From Aculops lycopersici (lineage: Eukaryota; Arthropoda; Arachnida; Trombidiformes; Eriophyidae), in assembly GCA_015350385.1 (NCBI GenBank), contig WNKI01000001.1, forward strand, positions 2,509,178 through 2,573,177: a stretch of DNA of 64,000 bases, given 5' to 3'. The position numbers were made by a program, and so were the translations under genes. This document shows positions 8,882-18,086 of this stretch, piece by piece. The notes beneath the pieces were generated by a model. That model did no database searches. It was not told the DNA's origin and saw only the letters and a program-made list of their open reading frames with translations. How positions within the stretch are numbered: position 1 is the first letter of the stretch; each line of letters begins with the position of its first letter.

Positions 8882-9919
8882 TTAATGGATATAATTGTAG
8901 TCCTTCTCGAGAATAACCATCATAACGGTGGCATCGGGCCCGTTTACCTTCTTGAACATGCCACCACTGTTCTCAATTGGATGGATAACACTGGAGGCGG
9001 CCGCAATAAACATGTCCTGCTCTTGCTCTGGGTGATACTTGTGTTGCTCGATGTGCTTTATGATGTCGTGTTTGATAACATCTTTTTTGGTCAGAGCGGC
9101 GACAATTGGAGTTTCAAGAAGCAATATTTGAATACCCTCCTTTGGAACAATCTCAACAAATGGATCGCAAGCGAAAGATTTCTTAGTGTTACCGAACGAT
9201 TCGCAGTATTTTTGTCCGTCTGAATCGTTGGACTTGGCGGTTAGGTCGATGGTTTCCGAGTATTCATTGTAGGCCAAGGCCCTTCCGCCTCCAACGTTGA
9301 CAACAATCAAGTTCTTCTGTGTGATCACCACCACAGTTCCAGTGGCCGAGCTTTGGTCGTTCTCCTTCATGTTGTTACGAATTTGGATGTTCAAATCCAT
9401 GATGAACTTGGTGACAATGTCAAGAACATGAGCCTCAATAACGGTGCGCGAATCCTCATCGGCCGAGTCCAAAATTGGCAGGTAATCTTGGATAGCGTTA
9501 GCCAGGCGTCTCAATAGCTGAGAACGGATCTTGTTAACAACGAAAGCATCGCCGTTGAACAAGCCCAAGTACTGGTTCTTGTACTCGTCCTCCTTAATAT
9601 CCCAACGGTCGGCAGTGGAGCCAAAGGTGGCAATTGACTTTTGAGCAACAATGAATGGGTTCACCGCTGGACTAACCTTCTGGCCAGTGATACTTGGTCT
9701 CTGTCCGCCCATTGTGACCTTGGTCCTGCTGTAATATTTACGCGTGAAGGCATTCGCAACGAGCGAGTCGTCGAAGTAGAAGCTGTCCTTGTGGAGGTCA
9801 TAGCCTTCGTGCGAGTCCAAGATGGGAGCGGCCTTCTGTCTGCCTTGCAGCAAATCGTCGACTTCATCGGCCGTGCAAACTGAGGCCACAACCAAAGCGA
9901 AGAAGAGGAACTTATTCAT
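8882..9919 (-). CDS. Secreted PP2C-fold protein, probable pseudophosphatase
   Basis: A 345-residue protein with a clean signal peptide (MNKFLFFALVVASVCTA) and no membrane helix, so secreted or lumenal. The rest follows the PPM/PP2C layout, but the metal-binding residues appear replaced. The DGHGG site reads NGDAF (122-126), the VGDSR site reads VGGGR (209-213), the SDG(LWD) site reads ETP (269-271) and the final DN(x)TV site reads PDATV (328-332). Supporting strands are TGTVVVITQKNLIVVNVGG and ATVMMVILEK. PP2C enzymes need these acidic residues to hold Mn/Mg, so a non-catalytic binding or scaffold role is inferred. The start context AAAACAAAATG is strong. Alignment with PP2C was done by eye; the family call is less certain than the loss of the acidic residues at these positions. 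Confidence 0.72.
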   Translation of the reverse strand: MNKFLFFALVVASVCTADEVDDLLQGRQKAAPILDSHEGYDLHKDSFYFDDSLVANAFTRKYYSRTKVTMGGQRPSITGQKVSPAVNPFIVAQKSIATFGSTADRWDIKEDEYKNQYLGLFNGDAFVVNKIRSQLLRRLANAIQDYLPILDSADEDSRTVIEAHVLDIVTKFIMDLNIQIRNNMKENDQSSATGTVVVITQKNLIVVNVGGGRALAYNEYSETIDLTAKSNDSDGQKYCESFGNTKKSFACDPFVEIVPKEGIQILLLETPIVAALTKKDVIKHDIIKHIEQHKYHPEQEQDMFIAAASSVIHPIENSGGMFKKVNGPDATVMMVILEKDYNYIH

Positions 9920-11141
9920 TTTGTTTTGTTTTTCTATTCTTGCTCAATTAGTTTAGAGGGAGAGATATTCTAACCGTAGGTTTGTATCTGAATTGGCGAG
10001 TTGTTGATTGGTCTCGAACCGCACTGTAAATGACGCTTGTCGGTGACAAAAGAGGAAGGGTTCCTTTGTTTAGCGCTGGGGCTGAGGGGAAAATCCACCG
10101 CTGACTGCCAGAGGTTGCTTTGAATCAAGCTCATCACTTGGACCATGGCAAGAAAAGAGAAAACGGAGCTATATTTAGATATCATCTCATAGTCTGATGG
10201 TGTATTACACCGACTGGCCGCCTGATAACTGCACTTGAGCAAAACCACCGAGTTGTTTGTCAGTTCTAACTAAAGCGGCGGGATCCCGACTACGTTCTCG
10301 CCGTCACTGAATTCAGCCTTTAGTTTCTCTCACCTGTTAAAGCAACAGACACTCCACGTCGCTGATATTTTGTTTAAAGCATCGGCAACAGCTAGGCGCA
10401 AAGGAATCTAAAGCTGGACCATCTCTCTGCTCTAGCTATCCTGGTTATATTTTTAGGTAAGGGATAAAAAGGCGAGCGACGAATTAAGAAGAAGAAAAGA
10501 GAGTAGAAGAGCTTCCCAATAGTCATCTGCCTATATGGATTCATAGGAGCGAGGCTTCGCTTGCTCTCGGTTTTAATTTCCTAAAAATCCTCAGAAAAAG
10601 AGCTTTCCTGGAGCTTTCCTCTGGGAGTCGATTCTTTGATTGAAATCGACTCTTCGCTAGTCTAGAGACGAGTCATGAAATAGGAATTGCGACTCACAGG
10701 TATCCCGATGACTAAATCCGAGGATGTTGCATTAAGTTGACGCAATAGTTTTGTAAGTGCTAAATTTACAGTTATAAGTGTCCCCTTTGTTTTCTCTTCT
10801 CCGATTACGCGCTCGTGAGTCACTCACACCTGTTGACATATCATCGTAAACTTTCTCTTTGAGTGCAGTGAGTTTACTCCATCTTCGTCGCTCGCGCTCT
10901 TAACATAGAGACATAGCTCACATAAGTCATCACGAGCTCACTTGTTGGTTTGGTGCCTCTGATCCCTCGAAGCCAAATAACCGAATCGGGCGGGTTGGTT
11001 GGTTGCCATGGTGACTCTTTATTTGGTACCTAACTCAATGTTGACAGATATTAGGTTGCATTTATCTTTGGCAAAAATGTCGTTCCCCAAAGTCCACTGC
11101 TTATTTCGAAAGAATGATCTAATTTATTTGGATCCTCGGCC
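9920..11141. other. Intergenic, promoter side of two genes
   Basis: Holds the upstream region of the secreted PP2C-like gene on the left and of the small membrane protein on the right. I see no gene, RNA or clear TATA box. A 92-codon minus-strand frame (9970-10248) has no recognisable content. Confidence 0.5.
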
Positions 11142-11921
11142 ATGGATTTGACCTCGGCCATTGTGATGTCCATCGTCGAATGCTATCTCAAGTTTTATCT
11201 CATTTTAGTCGCACCAATTTGCTCACTTTGGAAATGTAAGTATACAGGACGGAAAACGGGCGCGTCAATCATAATAACCACGCTAATAATGACGCAAACC
11301 TCTTGTGAAAATCTCCTCCCCCCCCCCCTTCAAGATTACAACTCACTCCAGGATCCTCACGTGATTATTCTAGAGCTCGTATTGAAACTATCCATTGGAC
11401 TTATATTGTTCGCCTCTCTGGTGATGACTAAAATGGATTGCGTTAGAGTCGCAAATTACCTCATGTTACCCATTCTACTTGGACTTGTTTATCTCAATTT
11501 GGCATACTATTATAGACTAGGAGCAAGTTTACAACAAGCAGCACCACAGTCGAGCCAGACAAATCAGGCGACGAAGGGTTTGCGCTCATCTCTATCAGTC
11601 TCCTCCTCCTTTGACCCAATTGAGGTGGACGAGCTTATGAAGTTCAAGGACAATGGTCGTGGTGACATGGTAAACACCGGAACAGCCACTACCACCACCA
11701 CTAGTGACACTCCAGTTGTCGACTCAATTGAGTTGTTTTTCAGCAACGGACTGGGCGCTCTGACATTTGTCCAGTTGTTTGCAAATTTGCTCTCTACCAA
11801 ACGTAACCGACAGCTTCGAGAGCTAAAACAACTCGGATTACGGAATACGACCATTACAACGACAGAAGACTTTGAGGCAACGACGACCAGTGGACAGTTT
11901 CTCACTCTTCCCGACATTTAG
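11142..11921 (+). CDS. Small multi-pass membrane protein, unknown function
   Basis: Starts at ATG 11142 in a good context (GGCCATGG). Read straight through it is 259 residues. Hydrophobic helices are visible at the N-terminus (SIVECYLKFYLILVAPICSLW), in the middle (ILELVLKLSIGLILFASLVM) and just after (ANYLMLPILLGLVYLNLAYYY). A Ser/Thr-rich loop and a further weakly hydrophobic segment (IELFFSNGLGALTFVQLF) follow, then a Thr-rich tail. A likely 99-bp intron (11236-11334: GTAAGT start, C-rich tract, CAAG end) lies within the frame. Its length is a multiple of three and it carries no stop, so spliced (226 residues) and unspliced forms are both in frame. I do not recognise the family. Confidence 0.6.
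   Translation: MDLTSAIVMSIVECYLKFYLILVAPICSLWKCKYTGRKTGASIIITTLIMTQTSCENLLPPPLQDYNSLQDPHVIILELVLKLSIGLILFASLVMTKMDCVRVANYLMLPILLGLVYLNLAYYYRLGASLQQAAPQSSQTNQATKGLRSSLSVSSSFDPIEVDELMKFKDNGRGDMVNTGTATTTTTSDTPVVDSIELFFSNGLGALTFVQLFANLLSTKRNRQLRELKQLGLRNTTITTTEDFEATTTSGQFLTLPDI
11236..11334 (+). other. Probable in-frame intron
   Basis: The donor is GTAAGTATAC and the acceptor is a long C run ending in CTTCAAG. Removing these 99 bases joins LWK directly to YYNSLQDP and deletes a Lys/Arg/Thr-rich stretch that breaks up the otherwise hydrophobic protein. Confidence 0.6.
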
Positions 11922-13057
11922 ATGACGGGAAATCAGACTCCTGGGTACGAGTCCTTCATGTTCAGTTGTGTGTAATAGACAGAGAGGACTCGAGACAAAT
12001 GGTGCCATTTACACTCAGGCTATCCCTCTATAATGGCTACTCGAATGACGACATTAAACGACACAGGCTTGAAGAGAATGGCACAGTAACTAAACGAACC
12101 AGACTTTTCTTTCAATTCACGTAGATTTTTACTCATCCAACACGCTAGTTGTTCTTGTGGTGGCATCTGCATAAGTAAAGTTGAAACTGATATCACCCGT
12201 CTGGAGTTTTAATTTTACATGCAAATTAAACTTTCAGCGACAGCGACAATTTTAAAGGTTTCTTCTCGCTTGTCGGATGGTCCAACACACGGACATGTGA
12301 GTGAACAAGCCAGCAAGCCACTTGTTTATCTCTACTCATTCTAGTATGGGTAGAGATGCAAACTGGCAAAAGCGCCGACGACGACGTGCTAAATAAGCCT
12401 TCCAGCTCGAATAGGATGACAGATGGACAGCTAGCAGTTGACTTGTGTAGCTCGCCCCCTTGATGAGCCAAACTTGCGTCAATCAACTTTGAGCCGGAAC
12501 TAACAGGCGAGCCCGTTGGTAGTCAATTGAAATCGAGCCGGAAGGAGGTGCATTTGCATTTGGTTATATTCTCCTGTTGGTAATTTGGTTGGCAAGTTCC
12601 AATTGTTCTCTGGGAGAAAAGGAAGAGATTCTGATAGTTGGGAGTTGTGTGTGTTGCGAGGAGGTGGAGGAGGTTTGGGTTATTTTATTCCATTGAGAGA
12701 CACCAAAATAACGAGTAAGCTCAAGTGGTTGTCGTATCAGGTGGCATTTAGTTCTCGCGCATTACAAGTAAGGTATACGAGGAGCCAAGTAAAGTTGACC
12801 ACTCAGACAATCGCGATAAGTTGAACCGTTGTCTTGAAGACAACTACTCAAAAATTCCCAACTGGACAACTCGAGGCGACGAGTTAATAATAAAATAGTG
12901 CTACCAACTTGAATTGCTCGTCACTCTTAGTTCACCATCGAAACAGTCGAGAGTCTGAGTTTAGTGATCCACCCTGAGCTTCGTCGGTTGTTTCTAGTAG
13001 ACGATACAAGACAAAAATTCAACCAAACTCAAGAACGAATCTAGAGAAGCTGCAATC
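11922..13057. other. Intergenic, promoter side of the CCAP-like gene
   Basis: No coding signal seen. Short frames (minus 12226-12486, plus 12585-12824) lack any conserved pattern. The last 150 bp before 13058 are A-rich, as expected for a 5' leader. Confidence 0.5.
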
Positions 13058-13586
13058 ATGAAGACTTCCGGTTTTAAGGTGGCCTCCTTACTGCTAATAT
13101 GTCTAGTTTTGTGCGAGCAAACTAGCCAAACTTCCGCTTATAAGCTAGTAAGTACAGATTGATCAGATCTTATGAAATCATCTGGTGTCTTCATTTCTGT
13201 GTCTAACAATCTTAAATAAATCATTATAGCTACCCTTGGGTAAGTTCAAGCGATCGCTTTGCAACACATTCGGCGGTTGTGGCGAGAAGAGATCGATATC
13301 GAGCATCCCCGAGGATAACCCGTACTACATGGCTGAAATCAGTGGCGGTTACAATGGTCACAACAAAGCAACTACATCAATAATGGAAGAAAGCAACAAT
13401 TTGAAGAGAAATAATCAAGCAAGGGCGAGAGCCCTCCTTGAATCGGCCAAGTGGAATTATCTCATCAACGAAGATTCCAAAGACACGGGAAAGTTGTTCA
13501 TCGTTCCTGGCGATACAGCCGGCGACCCAATGCTAACTTTTCAACAATATCCTCGATCGCAAAGTGGAGTTCAAGCAAGTCCGTAG
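13058..13586 (+). CDS. CCAP: CCAP-like neuropeptide precursor
   Basis: Two exons in phase 0: 13058-13147 and 13230-13586, with an 82-bp GTAAGT...TATAG intron. The product is 148 residues with a signal peptide (MKTSGFKVASLLLICLVLCE, cleavage near residue 27). A peptide then lies between dibasic sites: KR (37-38), SLCNTFGGCG (39-48), E49, KR (50-51). The C-x5-C ring C-N-x-F-x-G-C is the signature of crustacean cardioactive peptide (PFCNAFTGC-amide), a disulphide-ringed hormone acting on the heart, gut and moulting behaviour through a GPCR. The rest is an acidic spacer, as in other CCAP precursors. Odd points: Ser-Leu replaces Pro-Phe at the N-terminus, and Glu sits between the amidation Gly and the KR. 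A poly(A) signal is at 13863-13868. It could be a CCAP paralogue rather than the orthologue. Confidence 0.78.
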
Positions 13587-14108
13587 CTTTAAGACAGGAT
13601 ATTAGGCAACAAGATGTCTGGATTTTCACGCGGTTTAGATAGCTGCAATAGTAGCTAGTTGGACCGCGACGACTCGGTTTTCATGGAATCTAAGAATCTA
13701 AAGTGAGTCCCCTTGTGTTTTGATCATCAATTTTGTTTAAATTTGTTGTAAACATATCATTATAGTGCGTTTGCAAATACATTATGCGAGCTTGAGGGCA
13801 ACCCAGACTCTAGCCCAGAAATAACTTGAGAGACTAGTAACAGATATTGGCGGCAAGGGTTGAATAAATGAGTGTTGTTTGCTTATGTTGCGTTTAATAG
13901 TAGTAGTAATAATAATAATAATGATTATCATGTAATAGTATCATCGGTAAACATTAACAATAACGGCGATAATCTCAACGCATGATCGATCATCATTCAA
14001 AACAGCAATCCCATAATCTCTGAATCCTTGATTCTATTCTAATCTAATCCTTTGTTTTCAAACATGGAAGTTATTGATTATCTAAAGGAGGCTATATGTT
14101 TTCATTTC
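13587..14108. other. 3' region between CCAP-like and PI4KII genes
   Basis: Contains AATAAA at 13863-13868 for the CCAP-like gene and a TAG/TAA trinucleotide repeat near 13900-13922. A GTGAGT at about 13702 and a TTATAG near 13766 could bound an intron in the 3' UTR or an alternative last exon. Nothing else is seen. Confidence 0.45.
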
Positions 14109-15545
14109 TCAGCACCAGGTGAAAAATGGAGCCGATTTTTGGAATCTGTGAGTAAAAGTATCTGTCATCGATCTCAATCGACCACGACTCGAGGTTGGAG
14201 TGGGACCAGAGCGTTCAACTAGAATTGGTTGCATCTGTATCAATTGGAATGGCGTTTTACCCTCTTTCAAAGCTTGATTCAAATTGAGTATCTGACCACG
14301 AAGAACAGACATCTGTCGTTCAAACAGATTCTTACTAAATCCTCCATCTTTGCTAAAAACTTGATATAAATCATCACATAAGTCTTGGACAAAGTTCATG
14401 TCCGCCAATAGTGGGTGATAGGTCTGTATTGTCTCATGTGAGAAGGGAATCTTTGCGTAGGGCAACCATGCCCAATAATAGGGATATGCTCGCCATTCAT
14501 CTGGATGCTTGAATGGAAATGCTAATCCATTGTCGATGGCTGCAATTTTGATAATAGTCTGAGATTTGTTATCTTCAATCTTATTGGCCACTTCCTGATC
14601 CTGCTTATCATTCGAATGCGAGTTTGTAGAAGTCTCGGTATCACCACCTAACTTGGCATTATCACCAGCGTTTCCACTGGTGGTGCCATTACTACTAGTC
14701 GTGCCATTTGAGTTTGTGTTCGTATTTTTACTGTTACTAGTGGCATTGTAATAAATTAACCAATTATCATTACCACGATCGGTATTTCTAATGATATAAT
14801 CAAGAATAACCAAACGCTCGAATTGGAACTGAAACTCTCTTTTCACATCAGCTTCGGGTGGAAACTCCTCAAAGCGTCTGAGCCAGATAGATGCATCCTC
14901 ATAGTTTTCAACAAAACATTGGAACGAGCCAACCTTAGGTGGCAATCCAATTCTATTGAAATGTTTGCCAACCTTTGGAAATCGTTCACTAACGTTTTTT
15001 TTCGTTCTCGACTTTGCCCTATCAATGGCTGAATAGTTGAAGGTTTCACTAAATAATTTCACAACCCTAGTCTTGGGAACAATGCCTAGTTGGAGTTTTC
15101 TATCAACCAAATAAGCGCTAGCCTCTGAGAGGTATCCTTGATTTGGAACCAAACAAGACCTACCAAAGCAACAAGGACAGCATAATTTGTGCATCCATTT
15201 GGTCCATTTTGGATTCAATCGACCATATGGCTCTTCGTCCTTGGGCTTGAAAACACCTATCCTCTTTTGGCCAGTTGAATCATAGACAAAATAGCTACCA
15301 CTGGATCCTTGAGATATTCTCTGTGGGTAGACACCCTCTTCTATAGCTAACTCAGCCTCGAGTATGATACTTGAAAACTCGGGATCATCCTCGAATGTAT
15401 TATCGATCTTAACAATACTGTTACCATTGAATTGATCATCGATAACAATTGAAGTGTGTTCAATTTCCTGAGAATTTGTGGATGTGAAAGGCATTGTAAT
15501 TGTTTGTTTTTCTAATAAGCATTGGGATTCGCTTGTTTCCATCAA
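14109..15545 (-). CDS. PI4K2A: Phosphatidylinositol 4-kinase type II
   Basis: A 478-residue type II PI 4-kinase, making PI4P on the trans-Golgi and endosomes. The N-lobe starts near residue 75 with the glycine-loop region (GSSGSYFVYDSTGQKRIGVFKPKDEEPYG). The palmitoylated insert CCPCC is at 122-126 and anchors the enzyme to membranes. The catalytic loop RNTDRGNDNW is at 253-262 and the metal-binding DNG at 338-340, followed by AFPFKHPDEWR. The C-lobe closes with a Trp/Tyr-rich helix (YPYYWAWLPYAKIPFS). Between catalytic loop and DNG lies a Ser/Asn/Thr/Gly-rich insert of about 55 residues (268-325) that is absent or short in vertebrates. Single exon. An ATG pair opens the frame (MMETSE). All catalytic residues are intact. 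Confidence 0.95.
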   Translation of the reverse strand: MMETSESQCLLEKQTITMPFTSTNSQEIEHTSIVIDDQFNGNSIVKIDNTFEDDPEFSSIILEAELAIEEGVYPQRISQGSSGSYFVYDSTGQKRIGVFKPKDEEPYGRLNPKWTKWMHKLCCPCCFGRSCLVPNQGYLSEASAYLVDRKLQLGIVPKTRVVKLFSETFNYSAIDRAKSRTKKNVSERFPKVGKHFNRIGLPPKVGSFQCFVENYEDASIWLRRFEEFPPEADVKREFQFQFERLVILDYIIRNTDRGNDNWLIYYNATSNSKNTNTNSNGTTSSNGTTSGNAGDNAKLGGDTETSTNSHSNDKQDQEVANKIEDNKSQTIIKIAAIDNGLAFPFKHPDEWRAYPYYWAWLPYAKIPFSHETIQTYHPLLADMNFVQDLCDDLYQVFSKDGGFSKNLFERQMSVLRGQILNLNQALKEGKTPFQLIQMQPILVERSGPTPTSSRGRLRSMTDTFTHRFQKSAPFFTWC

Positions 15546-16283
15546 TTAAGATTAGAAATTGTAAATCTTTGGATTTGAGTTTCAACTCTTGAAGGTTGAG
15601 ATCTTGGATCGCTTATTGCTATTGGAATTTGTGCAATGTGTTAAATCAAAAAGAGGATATAATATTTTGTGATTTTATCAACAGATGACAACAATCTGAG
15701 ATAATCGATATATGTATATTATATGTCTGATGATATTCTATAACGATAATTCAGATTGTATTGCTGTACTGGCGACTAAAATAAGTAGTGGGCCAGGGGC
15801 AGTATTTCCAACTACCTCGATGTATGCGAATGGCGTCCAAATCCTATTACCTTAGTTATTTTTGTTGGACGCAAAAGATTGTTTTGTAATAGTGATAGAT
15901 AGTAGGACAATAGAATGGCTTCCAACCAGTTTAACAGTTAAGTTTTCTTGCATTAATATGTGTTTGGTAGTCAGGCATTTGTGACTCGACTTTGAAGACA
16001 ATTGAATCGCAATACGATAGATTTGTTTCTTAGATAAAGATAACGCCCGGGTGTGCTATTTGATTTGTAATGATTCTCGAGATTGAATAGAGTATCTATA
16101 AACCTTTGAATGTTGCGAGATACAATGTTTACGATGATTGAAGTCTCAGTTCATGCTTATCATTCGTAGTTGTCGAATGAGAAACACAAAATGCTGTTGC
16201 ACTTTGTTAATAGATGTGTCATTGGGTGAAAATATTGAAGGTTCCAATAAAACAGAATCACTCTCTCTGTAATAACATCACTC
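15546..16283. other. Intergenic, upstream of PI4KII
   Basis: AT-rich, non-coding on both strands. It holds the PI4KII promoter and leads into the tRNA gene. No clear TATA box or other signal. Confidence 0.45.
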
Positions 16284-16356
16284 GCCCGGCTAGCTCAGTC
16301 GGTAGAGCATGAGACTCTTAATCTCAGGGTCGTGGGTTCGAGCCCCACGTTGGGCG
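16284..16356 (+). tRNA. tRNA-Lys(CTT): tRNA-Lys (anticodon CTT)
   Basis: A 73-nt cloverleaf without intron. Acceptor arm GCCCGGC/GTTGGGC (with G-U pairs), D-arm with A-box GCTCAGTCGGTAGAGC, anticodon stem TGAGA/TCTCA around CTCTTAA with anticodon CTT at 16317-16319, T-arm GTGGG/CCCAC around TTCGAGC, discriminator G. A T6 run about ten bases downstream fits pol III termination. It reads AAG codons. Confidence 0.97.
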
Positions 16357-18086
16357 GTTCTATAATTTTTTGTTATTTTCACATGGGTATTGTGGGGGCT
16401 CCTCAATGTGTCACCAGCGATGGCCGGGGGTCTGTCGGAATCTGACACATTGCTAATGATGCTCGCCAATACCACTGATAGCTCATCACTCCCTGTGGTT
16501 GAATGTATTTAATTTTTTGCTCTCTTTTGCCGCTCGAGCTGCTGCCTGCAGGTATAATCGAGCCTTCTAGATCCAACAAGTTGCGGGCTGAGAAACACGC
16601 TGAGTTATTGCTGCTTCTCTCCCACCCTGACCTCCTCACACCTGAGAGTTTTCTCACCTACCTGAGGCATGGGATATAACGAATCAACCTCAGAATCAAA
16701 TGTAATGCATTTTAGAAGATTAGATAGATGGTCTAACAGGAAGCGACTGGTCCAGACAATATTCTAACTCAGATTATCGACCCCAAAGATTGGTCTAGAA
16801 AGCCATCCCGAGACTGTTAGAGGTGATGGGATTGTAAAGAAACATCTTATCCGTTGATAGGATTGAATATGGAGGTTGGGATGAAGAGGAAAGAGGACAA
16901 GTTGAAAAGCGAGCTGTTTGTGTCAAGACATGATTGAGCCGAGACTCTGGAAAGGTGCGTCTTAATTGATGAAAATTCCTATAGTGTCTAAATAGATATT
17001 GCATTGATTAACGCGCGACGCCATACAATAGACCGAGACGATTGCTATGCCGTGTGGCGCTTGGGTTCTGAAGTTACAGACACGCAGACAGACGGTCAAC
17101 AGGAAGTCAGTGTGGCAGATAGACAAGCGCACAGACAGACATGCAGCAAGCAGGCAGACAGACTTGAAATGGCGTGTGGTTTCCACGGCCCAAAGAGCAA
17201 CACACATTTTCTCTCTGTCAGTCTGCCAAATCTGCTCTCGTTGCCGTTGTATGCTATATCATACAGCCTGTATGCCGCTGCCAAGTCCATTGAGTTTTTG
17301 CGGACTTTTTCTGCTGCTGCTTGTGCTGCCATTTCCAATAGCATTGGCATTGCCTTTACTGAACTACCATCGCAGAGGCAGCGAGAGAAATAGCAGCATC
17401 CCTTTGGTTCAATTAATTCTATTCACTGCCGCTGCTGCCGTAGCCGTCGTCTTCTCTCGCTCGATTTGTCGGTCGGTCGCCTTTTTCTGCTTGAAAATCT
17501 ATGGCGCACACAAGACTTAGCTGTATTTTGTATGCCCGAATCTAGTTTATATATTTTGTGGACCACCATCATCACATATTAGGCAATGCAATATCAATCT
17601 TGTTAACCTCCCTATCATTACATCTGATACTATTACCATCACAATCTTCTCTCAGATCAACTAACGGACTTTCTTGCAAACAAATTATATCACCTGGTTC
17701 AAAAAATCTGCTTGTAGCTTCACCCTATCGAACTGTCAATCAATAATAACAACAGAAAGAGCAATCAGCATCTTGAAGTTTCATCTGTAGTTCTTCTTGA
17801 CTTCGTGATTCTTGCAACAGAACAACATAAAACAGTCTGCTTTTACACCCGCTCACTTGCATCAAATCTCTTCTTATCGCTAAACAAGAACAGTCATATA
17901 GACTTCATCATTCTCGAACAAGAGACAATCACAATATTGGCATCTCAATCAACAGAGCCGTCGGAATTGTTATCTACAACAAACAACAAATTAACCTCAA
18001 ATCAGCATTCTGGTCTTGTCATAAGGGACAGATCAACTAACTCAATCATTATTATTATCCAGAGTATCATTGCATCTGCATAGTAC
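16357..18086. other. Intergenic region and NAT1 5' leader
   Basis: Contains a perfect 10-bp inverted repeat (16404-16413 / 16443-16452) and a CAGACAGA-rich stretch near 17078-17160. From about 17560 there is an A/C-rich, T-rich, GC-poor stretch that probably is the long 5' leader of NAT1. The same frame as NAT1 is open from about 17805 to a TAG at 18081-18083. No independent gene is supported. Confidence 0.5.

Noticed and set aside
16290..16475. Minus-strand 61-codon frame across the tRNA-Lys gene
   Set aside because: It is the antisense translation of a tRNA-Lys gene, a well-known type of false protein (text like ARTHDPEIKSLMLYRLS).
16962..17520. Overlapping frames on both strands near 17 kb
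   Set aside because: They overlap each other in several phases over CAGACAGA-rich DNA and show no conserved motif.
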